Below are positions 51,350 through 60,016 of a stretch of DNA of 64,000 nucleotides, piece after piece. The stretch covers positions 62,001 through 126,000 of the forward strand of contig JAFYLH010000032.1 in the NCBI GenBank assembly GCA_017537175.1, read 5' to 3'. Positions within the stretch are counted from its first letter, which is position 1, and every line of letters begins with the position of its first letter. This DNA comes from Clostridia bacterium (GTDB lineage Bacteria; Bacillota; Clostridia; Oscillospirales; CAG-272). A program made the position numbers and the translations under genes. The notes under the pieces are model-generated. The model was given only the letters and a program-made list of their open reading frames with translations. It did not search any database and was not told the origin of the DNA.

Positions 51350-51490
51350 TGATCATAGCTATGATCACAATGAAATGATACCTACGGTATCGTGAAATCT
51401 GCTTCGCAGGTGAAATCCATCCTTCGGATGGGTGAAATATTTGCCTTTGGCAAATGTTAAGGAAACTTTTTGCAAAGCAAAAAGTAATTG
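51350..51490. repeat. Tandem hairpin array, linker family GTGAAAT
   Basis: GATCATA/TATGATC, GATACC/GGTATC, CTGC/GCAG, CCATCC/GGATGG, ATTTGCC/GGCAAAT and CTTTTTGC/GCAAAAAG hairpins; the middle four are joined by GTGAAAT. It starts at the dnaB stop codon. Confidence 0.8.
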
Positions 51491-51497
51491 ATTGTAA

Positions 51498-52802
51498 ATG
51501 ATTGATAAAATTAAAAATACAATAAATAAGTATGATATGCTATCATATGATGGCAGTATTGCGGTGGCCTTTTCGGGTGGAGCTGATTCCACAGCTCTGC
51601 TTGATATCCTTCATAAGGCAGGGTACAGGCCATCGGCTATACATGTAAATCATATGATAAGAGGTGCTGAGGCTGACGGGGACGAGGAGTTCTGCCGATG
51701 CTTCTGTAAAGAAAGAAATATCCCCTTCTTCTGCCACCGTATTGATGTTCCCGCCGAGGCAAAAAAAAGCGGCGAGGGGCTTGAGGAGGCGGCAAGAAGG
51801 CTGAGATATGCCGCTATCGAGCAAACGGTAAAAAAAGAGGGCATCCTTAGGGTGGCTACAGCCCACCACGCCGATGACAACGCAGAGACGGTGATATTCA
51901 ATATAGTCAGAGGCAGCGGAGCCAAGGGCGGCTGCGGTATTCCCCCGGTAAGGGATATCTATGTAAGACCTCTTATTGAGGTCACAAGGGATGAGATAAT
52001 CTCCTACTGCAAAGAAAACAGTCTTGATTTTGTTACCGATTCCACCAACCTGTCAAGCGACTATACAAGGAATTTTATCCGCCACGAGATAATGCCAAAG
52101 CTAAAGGAGATCAATCCTCTTGCAAGCGAGGCGTTGGGCAGATTTTCGGCACTTTTGCGCAGCGACGAATCAGCACTTGACTCTCTTGTTCCAAATAAGG
52201 ATGCGGACAGGCAGACCCTTGCGGCGTTGCCGGATGCACTGCTTTCAAGATATATCAGACGGGAGTGCGCCGAGCTGGGAGTCCATGTGTCCCAACACAG
52301 CACAGAGTCGCTGATAAAGGCAGTAAGAGACGGTAACAGGTATCTCATAACCGATATGGGTAAGGATATTGTGGGTGTCTGTGACCGAAATTCTCTTATT
52401 TTTCGTAAAAAAATCACAGAAAAAACACAAATGAGCTCTATAATGGAGGATGGAGAGACATCCTTTGGTGAGCTTTATATGCTCTTTGTTACCAAAGACA
52501 TAAAAAAAGCCTGTGAGCATCAGGGCGGTAAGACGGTTTGCCTTGACGCAGATAAGCTCAAGGGCAGGCTTTATTTAAGGAGCCGTCAGGATGGTGACAG
52601 ATACCGATACGGTGATATGACCCATTCTCTTAAAAAGCTCTTTAATTCACGGGGCATACCTGTTGAAGAGAGAGATAATATCCCTCTTGTCTGCGACGAT
52701 GAGGGTATAGTCTGGATACCGGGTTTTTCGGTGGCAGACCGAGTTAAAACGGATAATAAAGAAAATAATACAATATATATAGTTTACAGTAAGAGGAGTT
52801 AA
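51498..52802 (+). CDS. tilS: tRNA(Ile)-lysidine synthase
   Basis: 434 residues. The PP-loop SGGADSTALLDIL near the N terminus, HVNHMIRG and ATAHHADDNAETV motifs mark the N-type ATP pyrophosphatase domain; the C-terminal domain (LYLRSRQDGDRYRYG, KKLFNSRGIPVEERDNIPLVCD) recognises tRNA. It converts C34 of tRNA-Ile(CAT) to lysidine so that ATA is read as Ile. A candidate substrate tRNA lies 6 kb upstream. hpt follows after two bases. Confidence 0.95.
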   Translation: MIDKIKNTINKYDMLSYDGSIAVAFSGGADSTALLDILHKAGYRPSAIHVNHMIRGAEADGDEEFCRCFCKERNIPFFCHRIDVPAEAKKSGEGLEEAARRLRYAAIEQTVKKEGILRVATAHHADDNAETVIFNIVRGSGAKGGCGIPPVRDIYVRPLIEVTRDEIISYCKENSLDFVTDSTNLSSDYTRNFIRHEIMPKLKEINPLASEALGRFSALLRSDESALDSLVPNKDADRQTLAALPDALLSRYIRRECAELGVHVSQHSTESLIKAVRDGNRYLITDMGKDIVGVCDRNSLIFRKKITEKTQMSSIMEDGETSFGELYMLFVTKDIKKACEHQGGKTVCLDADKLKGRLYLRSRQDGDRYRYGDMTHSLKKLFNSRGIPVEERDNIPLVCDDEGIVWIPGFSVADRVKTDNKENNTIYIVYSKRS

Positions 52803-52804
52803 AA

Positions 52805-53362
52805 ATGATACTTAACAAAGACGTAGAAAGAGTCCTCGTCTCCGAGGAAGAGATCGAAGCTATGGTTAAGCGCATAGCGTCTGAAATAGACCGTGACTAT
52901 GCAAACTCAGGCAAAAAATTTCTTCTTCTTTGTATACTTAAGGGATCTGTCGTATTTATGGGAGATCTTATGAAGCATATAACCATTCCTGTAGAGATCG
53001 ACTTTATGAAGGTCTCTTCATACGGAGCAGGAACTCAGACCACAGGCAGGATCAATATAATGCTTGACCTGCACAGAAGTGATTTTGCCAATACCGACAT
53101 ACTTATTGTAGAGGATATTATCGACAGCGGCAGAACACTTTCTTATCTGGTAGAATACCTTAAGCTCAAGGGTGCAAATACTGTTAAGACCTGTACTCTG
53201 CTTGACAAGCCTGAACGCCGTGAGGTGGACTTTACCCCCGATTATTGCGGCTGTGCTATTCCCGATGAATTTGTTATCGGCTACGGGCTTGACTATGATG
53301 AGCAGTACAGAGCACTCCCTTATGTAGGCATTCTCAAAAGATCTGTGTATGCAGGAGAATAA
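52805..53362 (+). CDS. hpt: Hypoxanthine phosphoribosyltransferase
   Basis: 185 residues. The PRPP-binding motif LIVEDIIDSGRTLSYL and the LKGSVVFMGDL and LLDKPERREVDF segments identify the purine salvage enzyme making IMP and GMP. AGAGGAG within the tilS 3' end is its ribosome binding site. tilS-hpt-ftsH is the usual Firmicute cluster. Confidence 0.95.
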   Translation: MILNKDVERVLVSEEEIEAMVKRIASEIDRDYANSGKKFLLLCILKGSVVFMGDLMKHITIPVEIDFMKVSSYGAGTQTTGRINIMLDLHRSDFANTDILIVEDIIDSGRTLSYLVEYLKLKGANTVKTCTLLDKPERREVDFTPDYCGCAIPDEFVIGYGLDYDEQYRALPYVGILKRSVYAGE

Positions 53363-53404
53363 ATTTGTATATCATATTTAAGGAGTAAATAAACGGAGAA
53401 CAAA

Positions 53405-55420
53405 ATGAATAAAAAGGGCAATAACAAAAAAGTACTGATTTTTTATATACTCATTATTGCTGTTATTCTGTTCAGCGTAGGCAGTCTCATAACAGGTGCT
53501 GCCTCAAAGAAGGTACAGTACAGCGAAATTTTGCAGATGTTTGATGCAAAAGAGGTCAAGAGCTTTACCATTGACCAGAAGAACAATCTTGTCATCACCA
53601 CACAGACAGGTGAAGAGGTCAAGTTCAGACTTCTTTCTGTAAACATATTCTACGAGGATACACACCGTATCGTAAAATCACAGCTCAAGGAAGGCATCAT
53701 CGAGAGCTATAACTATAAGGAGCCTACCAGTATTCCCTGGTGGGTGAGCTTCCTGCCCTATATCGGCCTTATAGGTCTCTTTATATTCCTTTGGATATAT
53801 ATGGTGCGCCAGACCTCGGGCAAGGGCGGTAAGATCGGAAGCTTTGGCAGAGCCAAGGTGAAGACCCCGGGAGACGATAAGAACAAGGTCCTGTTCAAGG
53901 ATGTTGCGGGTGCAGATGAGGAAAAGGAGGAGCTCAAGGAGTTTGTTGACTTCCTGCGCGACCCCAAGAAGTATACCAAGTTAGGTGCCAAAATACCTCA
54001 CGGTGCGCTTCTCATAGGCCCTCCCGGTACAGGTAAGACCCTTCTTGCAAAGGCAGTCGCAGGTGAGGCAGGAGTTCCCTTCTACTCTATCTCCGGCTCC
54101 GACTTTGTTGAAATGTATGTAGGTGTGGGTGCCAGCCGTGTCCGTGACCTTTTTGATACGGCGCGCAAGAGCCCTGCAAGTATTATATTTATAGACGAGA
54201 TCGACGCGGTGGGCAGACACAGAGGTGCAGGCCTGGGCGGCGGTCATGACGAAAGAGAGCAGACCTTAAACCAGCTGCTGGTAGAGATGGACGGCTTTGG
54301 CACACATGACGGCGTTATCGTTCTTGCGGCAACCAACCGCCCCGATATCCTTGACCCCGCGCTGCTTCGTCCCGGCCGTTTTGACAGACAGATCACAGTA
54401 GGCTATCCCGATCTTCGCGGCCGTGTGGATATCCTTCATGTTCACGCAAAGAACAAGCCCTTTGGCGGCGATGTTGACTTTGATAAGGTAGCACAGACCA
54501 CCGCAGGCTTTACAGGTGCGGATCTTGCCAACCTGCTTAACGAGGCGGCGCTTCTGGCGGCAAGAAGAAACAAGATGCTTATCGGTATGGATGATATCGA
54601 GGAGGCTGCCCTTAAGATAATGGTAGGTCCTCAGAAGAAGTCTATGAAGATCAAGCCCGAGGAAAAGCGCAAGACCGCATATCACGAGGCAGGTCACGCA
54701 ATTATTGCATACGCCCTTCCCAATCTTGACCCCGTAAGACAGATATCCATCATTCCCAGCGGCAGAGCACTGGGCTATACCCTTACTCCCCCCGTTGAGG
54801 ATAAGTACAGCGTATACAAGCAGGGTCTCAAGGATAAGATCACAATGCTCCTTGGCGGCCGTGTTGCCGAGAAGATTATCTTTGACGATATTTCGGGCGG
54901 TGCGTCCAACGATATCGAGCGCGCTACCGATACAGCCCGTAAGATGGTTACAAAGCTGGGTATGAGCGACAAGCTTGGACCCATAGCCTTTGGCGGCTCC
55001 ACCACAGGGGATGAGGTATTTTTGGGCAGAGACTTCTCCAACTCCCGCAACTATTCCGAGACCGTTGCCGCTATGATAGACGAGGAGATCCGTTCTATCA
55101 TAATGTACGAGTTTGAGAGAGCCGAAAAGATCCTTCGTGACAATATCGACAAGCTTCATTTTATAGCAGAGTACCTTACCAAGTATGAGGTAATGGATGA
55201 TAAGCAGTTCAAGGCAGCTATGGAAAGCGATGCTCCCACCGAGGAAATGCTCAACGCCATAGCCGAGGAGAACAAGACTCAGCGCGATAAGGAAAACGAC
55301 GAGGCAAGAGCCAACGAAGAGGCAAAGGCTAAAGCAGAGGCTGAAGCACAAGCGCAGGCGCAAGCCGCAGAAGGCGAGCCTGAGGATGACGCTGACGACC
55401 AAAATAATATAAAGGAATAA
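53405..55420 (+). CDS. ftsH: ATP-dependent zinc metalloprotease FtsH
   Basis: 671 residues. Transmembrane helices at ~12-30 and ~115-133 enclose the extracytoplasmic domain. AAA domain: Walker A GPPGTGKT (~205), Walker [15 protein letters not shown] region. Zinc site HEAGH at ~427-431. The C-terminal ~50 residues are Glu/Ala/Lys/Gln-rich low complexity. It degrades membrane and short-lived regulatory proteins as a hexamer in the membrane. Confidence 0.96.
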   Translation: MNKKGNNKKVLIFYILIIAVILFSVGSLITGAASKKVQYSEILQMFDAKEVKSFTIDQKNNLVITTQTGEEVKFRLLSVNIFYEDTHRIVKSQLKEGIIESYNYKEPTSIPWWVSFLPYIGLIGLFIFLWIYMVRQTSGKGGKIGSFGRAKVKTPGDDKNKVLFKDVAGADEEKEELKEFVDFLRDPKKYTKLGAKIPHGALLIGPPGTGKTLLAKAVAGEAGVPFYSISGSDFVEMYVGVGASRVRDLFDTARKSPASIIFIDEIDAVGRHRGAGLGGGHDEREQTLNQLLVEMDGFGTHDGVIVLAATNRPDILDPALLRPGRFDRQITVGYPDLRGRVDILHVHAKNKPFGGDVDFDKVAQTTAGFTGADLANLLNEAALLAARRNKMLIGMDDIEEAALKIMVGPQKKSMKIKPEEKRKTAYHEAGHAIIAYALPNLDPVRQISIIPSGRALGYTLTPPVEDKYSVYKQGLKDKITMLLGGRVAEKIIFDDISGGASNDIERATDTARKMVTKLGMSDKLGPIAFGGSTTGDEVFLGRDFSNSRNYSETVAAMIDEEIRSIIMYEFERAEKILRDNIDKLHFIAEYLTKYEVMDDKQFKAAMESDAPTEEMLNAIAEENKTQRDKENDEARANEEAKAKAEAEAQAQAQAAEGEPEDDADDQNNIKE

Positions 55421-55450
55421 TTTAAAGCCGCCATATGGCGGCTTTAAATT
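55421..55450 (+). terminator. Terminator of the gdpP-ftsH region
   Basis: TTTAAAGCCGCC-ATAT-GGCGGCTTTAAA, directly after the ftsH stop; A/T flanks make it work in both directions. Confidence 0.85.
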
Positions 55451-55458
55451 GAATTATT

Positions 55459-56262
55459 ATGACAAAGTTTATTTGCCCCATATGCAAGGAGGCTCTTTCG
55501 GGAGAAAAAAGCCTTGTGTGTCCCAACCGACATTGCTTTGACCGTGCCAAGGGCGGTTACGTAAATCTTCTTTCGGGCAAGGGCGGCAATCACGGAGACC
55601 CAAAGGATATGGTCCTTGCAAGAAAAAGCTTTCTTGACAAGGGCTTTTATGAGCCCTTAAGAGAGGATATAGCCGCTACGGTGGCATCGGTTACTCCCAA
55701 TGACGGCGCAGTTCTTGACTGCGGCTGCGGTGAATGCTACTATACCCACAGAATCGCAGAGCTTCTCCCTGAAGCTCATATTATGGGTATTGATGTATCA
55801 AAGGATGCGGTAAACTACGGCTGTAAGCGCAGTAAAGCTCTTGACCTTGCGGTGGCAAGCGTTTATGCAATGCCTGTGACTGATCTGAGTGTGGATACTG
55901 CGGTAAGCATCTTTGCCCCCTGTGCTCTTGAGGAGTTTGTAAGAGTACTTAAGCCCGAGGGTCATCTTGTTATGGCCATCGGCGGAGAAAACCACCTTTG
56001 GTCATTAAAAAAGGCGGTATACGATACCCCCTATAAAAACGAAACAGCGGATTATGAGCTGCAGGGTCTTGAGTTTGTGGGCAAAAAGGAGTTAAAGTAC
56101 GCTATAGAGCTTAGCTCCGCCGAGGATATAAAAAACCTTTTCTCCATGACACCCTACTACCATAAGACCTCCCGTGAGGATATTGCAAAGCTTGACACAC
56201 TTACCTGCCTTACAACGGAGATAGAGTTTGAGATACTTATATACAAAAAGGTATCTGCATAA
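55459..56262 (+). CDS. rlmA: RlmA-type 23S rRNA (guanine-N1)-methyltransferase
   Basis: 267 residues. An N-terminal zinc finger (CPICKEALSGEKSLVCPNRH, then CFD) is followed by the RlmA-specific GGYVNLLSGKGGNHGDPKDMV and a SAM-binding Rossmann core (VLDCGCGECYYTHRI, IMGIDVSKDAV). It methylates G745 or G748 of 23S rRNA; which is not decidable here. No strong ribosome binding site precedes the ATG, which lies inside the hairpin region. Confidence 0.88.
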   Translation: MTKFICPICKEALSGEKSLVCPNRHCFDRAKGGYVNLLSGKGGNHGDPKDMVLARKSFLDKGFYEPLREDIAATVASVTPNDGAVLDCGCGECYYTHRIAELLPEAHIMGIDVSKDAVNYGCKRSKALDLAVASVYAMPVTDLSVDTAVSIFAPCALEEFVRVLKPEGHLVMAIGGENHLWSLKKAVYDTPYKNETADYELQGLEFVGKKELKYAIELSSAEDIKNLFSMTPYYHKTSREDIAKLDTLTCLTTEIEFEILIYKKVSA

Positions 56263-56275
56263 GCGGATACCTGCC

Positions 56276-56331
56276 ATTTATTTGTCCAAAGGACAAATAA
56301 ATAAAACCGCCGAAGCGGTTTTATAAATTAT
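56276..56331. terminator. Two consecutive hairpins between convergent genes
   Basis: TTTATTTGTCC-AAA-GGACAAATAAA (56276-56301) and AAAACCGC-CGAA-GCGGTTTT (56302-56323), between rlmA and the convergent small membrane protein gene. Confidence 0.8.
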
Positions 56332-56339
56332 GCATTTAC

Positions 56340-56618
56340 TTATCTCTGCTTTGTCTTCTTGGGAACAAAGAGAACGATTGCAACTACAAAGGCTACGAGA
56401 AGAACTACTGCAACAACGATTGCAACATAGTCCCAAACAGAGTCACCAAAGCCTGCCCAGCTGCTGTCAGTTGTTTCCTTGGGTTCGGTGTTTTCAACGA
56501 TCTCCTCCTTGGCTTCCTCACCCGGGAGAGAACCGTCAGCGAATACGGGAACAGCTACTGCGGTAAACAGCATGGTCATAACCATAAGAATTGCAAATAA
56601 TGCTAAGAACTTGTTCAT
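56340..56618 (-). CDS. Small secreted protein with C-terminal membrane anchor
   Basis: 92 residues from ATG 56618 after AAAGGACTC; 19 upstream in-frame codons are dropped. Signal peptide (~1-27, ending VFAD), a Glu/Pro/Thr-rich middle (~30-55) and a C-terminal transmembrane helix (YVAIVVAVVLLVAFVVAIVLF) ending in KKTKQR, the topology of a sortase-like or type I membrane protein without an LPXTG box. Family unknown. Confidence 0.75.
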   Translation of the reverse strand: MNKFLALFAILMVMTMLFTAVAVPVFADGSLPGEEAKEEIVENTEPKETTDSSWAGFGDSVWDYVAIVVAVVLLVAFVVAIVLFVPKKTKQR

Positions 56619-56741
56619 TATATAAGAGTCCTTTCTTGAATAATATTTAAATATATCATTTATAGAGCATAACAAATATATATTAACAGGATATTACAGA
56701 AGTTATAACAAATTATGTCTTAAGCAAAAAAGGTGAAAAAT

Positions 56742-57074
56742 ATGGACACTAAAAGATTCTCTAAAAACGATAACGGCTTTATATGCGCTCATTGCGGTGC
56801 CGAGGTAGAGCCTTTGGGATACACCTCCCGCAACCACTGTCCGGTATGCCTGTGGTCGCTTCATGTGGATATAAACCCCGGTGACCGTGCAAATGAATGC
56901 CGCGCGCCTATGGAGCCCATAGGCTGTGTCACCGACCCCAAAAAGGGATATATAATCATCCACCGCTGTACCAAGTGCGGAGAGATCAAGCGGAACAAGG
57001 CGGCTCACGAGGCAAAGAATCAGCCTGACGATATCAAGAAGCTTATCGCTCTTACCGCTAAACATTTAGATTAG
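56742..57074 (+). CDS. RNHCP domain protein
   Basis: 110 residues from ATG 56742, six bases after AAAGGTG; a GTG at 56733 overlaps that site. Zinc-ligand motifs CAHCGAEV, the name-giving RNHCPVCLWS, CRAPMEP and IHRCTKCGEI are those of the RNHCP family, predicted nucleic-acid-binding zinc proteins of unknown function. Stands alone. Confidence 0.9.
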   Translation: MDTKRFSKNDNGFICAHCGAEVEPLGYTSRNHCPVCLWSLHVDINPGDRANECRAPMEPIGCVTDPKKGYIIIHRCTKCGEIKRNKAAHEAKNQPDDIKKLIALTAKHLD

Positions 57075-57345
57075 TTAGGAGTGAGGAGTTAGGAGTTAGG
57101 AGTTGTGGTTGAAAACCGCAGTAGCGGTTTTCTTCTGAAATCAATTATACAAACGGTAATAATAAGTTATCAAATGCTGCATAAGGCAGCACCACAAAAA
57201 CAACTCAAGTTATATAATCAATGCGAAGCTTTTCGTTTAACGCGAAAAGCTTCCTTAACTCCTAACTCCTAACTCCTAACTCCTAACTCCTAACTCCTAA
57301 CTCCTAACTCCTAACTCCTAACTCCTAATTCCTAACTCCCCTCTC
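57072..57345. repeat. Heptamer repeats in inverted orientation around a short spacer
   Basis: GAGTTAG-type heptamers (about four) at 57076-57104 and the complementary CTAACTC-type heptamers (about ten in a row) at 57256-57342. They could base pair across ~150 bases that contain the hairpin AAACCGC/GCGGTTT and other short palindromes. No gene is seen. Confidence 0.8.
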
Positions 57346-57359
57346 TTCCTAACTTTTTA

Positions 57360-57388
57360 TTGACTTATACCGACTTTTATGGTATTAT
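57360..57388 (+). promoter_or_regulatory. Promoter of the minD-like gene
   Basis: TTGACT (57360-57365) and TATTAT (57383-57388), 17-base spacing. Confidence 0.7.
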
Positions 57389-57415
57389 ATATTTAAGTAT
57401 GATTGGGAGGTAGCT

Positions 57416-58201
57416 ATGTCAAAAACCAATATAATTATGATAACCTCCTGTAAGGGCGGTGTGGGTAAGACTACCGTATGTGCCAATCTGGGTATGACCC
57501 TTGCAAAGCTGGGTAAAAAGACCCTTATGCTGGACTGCGACTTTGGTATGAGATGTCTTGACCTGGTATGCGGACTTGAGGACAGGTGTATGTATGACCT
57601 GTGCGATGTGGTGGTAAGGCATATAAGCTATGACAAGGCAATAGTCCGTGACGAGCGCAGCGAAAATCTCTATTTTCTTGCCGCACCCTACAGATATGAA
57701 AATGATATAGAGCCCTCCGATTTTAAGAGCTTCATTGACGGAGTATCCCAAGCCCTTGAGCTTGACTATATACTTATCGATACCCACGGCGGCAACGGTC
57801 CCGAGATAGAGCTGGGAGCAGCGGTATGCGATACCGCACTTATAGTTGCCACACATCAGAGCGCATCCCTAAGGGCCGCAGAGCGCACAAACCAAAGGCT
57901 TTGCGATCTTGGTGTGCCCAAGACTCAGCTTATTATCAACTGCTTTGACGCAGACGGAGTAAAAAGCGGAGATATGCCGGGTATCATAGATATAATCGAC
58001 AAGACCTCTGTCAAGCTTATAGGTGTTATACCTACAGACCATACCTTTGTATTGGCACAGCGCAGCGGAAAGCTTGTGGACAGCTTTGGTATAACCAACA
58101 CGGTAAGGGCGTTCTTCAATATAGCTCTGCGCTTGGAGGGAATGAGCATTCCTCTTATGAAGGATTTTAAAAAAACAGACAGAAGAATTATTTTAAAATA
58201 A
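57416..58201 (+). CDS. minD: MinD/ParA-family ATPase (septum-site protein MinD-like)
   Basis: 261 residues; GGGAGGTAGCT precedes the ATG. Deviant Walker A CKGGVGKTTVCANLG, Walker B-type DCDFGMRCLD, and LIDTHGGNGPEIEL in place of the DSPAGIE motif of typical MinD. The C-terminal end (MKDFKKTDRRIILK) is short and basic and could be a weak membrane-targeting helix. MinC and MinE are not in the window. An MgsA-like gene follows after ~50 bases, a pairing known in Clostridia. Confidence 0.8.
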   Translation: MSKTNIIMITSCKGGVGKTTVCANLGMTLAKLGKKTLMLDCDFGMRCLDLVCGLEDRCMYDLCDVVVRHISYDKAIVRDERSENLYFLAAPYRYENDIEPSDFKSFIDGVSQALELDYILIDTHGGNGPEIELGAAVCDTALIVATHQSASLRAAERTNQRLCDLGVPKTQLIINCFDADGVKSGDMPGIIDIIDKTSVKLIGVIPTDHTFVLAQRSGKLVDSFGITNTVRAFFNIALRLEGMSIPLMKDFKKTDRRIILK

Positions 58202-58253
58202 AGACAGCGCTACAACGCAAATTTATATATAATAAATAGAAGGGGTGAAGCAA

Positions 58254-58673
58254 GTGCATATAGCAATTATAGCAGACGACAAGAAAAAGGAATTAATGAC
58301 CCAGTTCTGTATAGCATACTGCGGTATACTGACCAAGCACGAGCTCTGTGCTACAAACATCACCGGTAAATATATATCCGAGGCAACCGGACTTGAGATA
58401 GAAAAGCTTATGGCAGGCTCTGTAGGCGGACTCCAGCAGATACTGTCCCGTGTGGCTTATGACGAGATAGATATGGTGCTTTATATGCGTGACCCCGATG
58501 CCTACCATTCTATGGACGAAAAGGAATCGATCGATAACTTGTTCAGGCTTTGCGATATACACAGCGTACCTCTTGCTACCAACATCGCCACGGCAGAGGT
58601 GCTGATCAACGGTCTTGAGCGCGGAGATCTTGCATGGAGAGAAATATATAATCCCAAGGTTAAATACTTCTAA
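58254..58673 (+). CDS. Methylglyoxal synthase-like protein lacking catalytic residues
   Basis: 139 residues from a GTG at 58254, eight bases after GAAGGGG; a GTG at 58245 abuts that site. The MGS fold is clear (KKKELMTQFCIAYCGIL, ITGKYISEATGLEIEKL, VPLATNIATAEVLI). But the GGDQQ motif whose Asp is the catalytic base (Asp71 in E. coli) is GGLQQ (Leu60), the AHD motif is ADD (His to Asp8), and the loop after RDP is shortened. It is therefore doubtful as a methylglyoxal synthase and may have a non-enzymatic role with MinD. Confidence 0.8.
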   Translation: MHIAIIADDKKKELMTQFCIAYCGILTKHELCATNITGKYISEATGLEIEKLMAGSVGGLQQILSRVAYDEIDMVLYMRDPDAYHSMDEKESIDNLFRLCDIHSVPLATNIATAEVLINGLERGDLAWREIYNPKVKYF

Positions 58674-58683
58674 AAAAACATAT

Positions 58684-58715
58684 ACTAAAAGCAGGCGGCA
58701 TGCCTGCTTTTAGTT
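58684..58715 (+). terminator. Terminator of the minD unit
   Basis: ACTAAAAGCAGGC-GGCAT-GCCTGCTTTTAGT, ten bases after the MgsA-like stop. Confidence 0.85.
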
Positions 58716-58741
58716 TAGCATCATACGGAAGGAAACAAAAA

Positions 58742-59986
58742 ATGATAATTAAGACAGCACAGATACTGTGCGTAGGCACAGAGATACTACTGGGTGATAT
58801 AATCAATACCAACGCGGCATATCTGTCCCGCGAGCTTGCCGCCTTAGGCATCTCACAGTACAGACAGAGTGTTATCGGCGATAATAGTGAAAGACTGGAG
58901 GCAACAATAAAGGATTGCCTTAAGGACTGCGATCTTCTCATAATGACAGGGGGACTTGGTCCCACCTATGACGATATTACCAAGGAAACTGCGGCAAGGT
59001 CAATAGGCAGAGGTCTTTATGAGGATAAAGAGGTTCTTAAACAAATAGAGCATTATTTCAAAAAGCGGGGACGCACAATGACCGATAACAACCGCAAGCA
59101 GGCAAATGTTATCGAGGGATCTGTAGTGTTAAATAACAGCTGCGGAACAGCCCCCGGTGTATTCTGCGAGGCAAACGGTAAGATTATTATCCTCTTGCCC
59201 GGCCCGCCCTCCGAGATGACTGCTATGTGGCAGAACGAGGCAAAGCCTCTTGTGGCAGAGCGCTGCGACAGAGTACTTGTATCAAGGAATATCAACCTTG
59301 TGGGTATAGGTGAGTCTGCCGTTGCCGAAAAGCTGGGGGATATGATGGTAAAGGCCGTAAACCCCACCATTGCGCCCTACTGTAAGACAGGAGAGGTAAG
59401 ACTTAGGGTCACAGCATCAGCCGATACAAGAGAAAAGGCACTTGCCATGTGTCTTGATACTGTAGATGAGATCAAGGCCACCGAGGTGGGAAAGTACATC
59501 TACGGCTATGACACCACCCTTGAGGAGGCGGTGATCAATACCCTCAGAAGAAAGAACAAGATACTCTCCACAGCCGAGAGCTGCACGGGTGGACTTATAG
59601 CTAAGATGATAACCGATGTACCGGGAGCGTCAGATGTGTTCTTTGGCGGTGTCAACAGCTATCATAATATTATAAAAAACAAGGTGCTGGGTGTATCGAG
59701 CCGCAGTCTTGACAAATACGGAGCGGTATCTCATCAGGTTGCCGTTAAGATGGCAGAGGGTGTACAGGCACTTATGAACTCGGATATCAGCGTTGCCGTA
59801 ACAGGTATTGCAGGTCCGGGAGGCGGTACCGAAGAAAAGCCGGTGGGTCTGGTATATATAGCAGTTTGCTACAACGGTAAGACCACCGTAAAGAAATACA
59901 GGTTCGGACACAGACTCTCCCGCGAAAAGATAAGAGAGCTTACCGCGGTAAATGCGTTGTCTGATGTATTGGAAATAATAAAATAA
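58742..59986 (+). CDS. cinA: CinA family protein (competence/damage-inducible)
   Basis: 414 residues from ATG 58742 after AAGGAAACAAAAA; 14 upstream codons lie in the terminator. N-terminal MoCF-like domain (ILCVGTEILLGDIINTNAAYL; MTGGLGPTYDDIT; LLPGPPSEM) and C-terminal PncC-type nicotinamide mononucleotide deamidase domain (STAESCTGGLIAKMIT, GVNSYHN, VTGIAGPGGGTEEKPVG). CinA recycles NMN and removes ADP-ribose-type nucleotides. Ends at a strong terminator. Confidence 0.94.
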   Translation: MIIKTAQILCVGTEILLGDIINTNAAYLSRELAALGISQYRQSVIGDNSERLEATIKDCLKDCDLLIMTGGLGPTYDDITKETAARSIGRGLYEDKEVLKQIEHYFKKRGRTMTDNNRKQANVIEGSVVLNNSCGTAPGVFCEANGKIIILLPGPPSEMTAMWQNEAKPLVAERCDRVLVSRNINLVGIGESAVAEKLGDMMVKAVNPTIAPYCKTGEVRLRVTASADTREKALAMCLDTVDEIKATEVGKYIYGYDTTLEEAVINTLRRKNKILSTAESCTGGLIAKMITDVPGASDVFFGGVNSYHNIIKNKVLGVSSRSLDKYGAVSHQVAVKMAEGVQALMNSDISVAVTGIAGPGGGTEEKPVGLVYIAVCYNGKTTVKKYRFGHRLSREKIRELTAVNALSDVLEIIK

Positions 59987-59988
59987 AC

Positions 59989-60016
59989 AAAAGGATGCTT
60001 GGTTAAGCATCCTTTT
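59989..60016. terminator. Bidirectional terminator after cinA
   Basis: AAAAGGATGCTT-GGTT-AAGCATCCTTTT, between convergent stop codons at 59986 and 60015. Confidence 0.9.

Noticed and set aside
40366..51490. Hairpin arrays considered as CRISPR arrays
   Set aside because: The constant part is only 7-11 bases and the variable parts are palindromes, the reverse of repeat and spacer properties; no cas genes nearby.
54266..55402. 378-codon minus-strand open frame
   Set aside because: Antisense shadow of ftsH.
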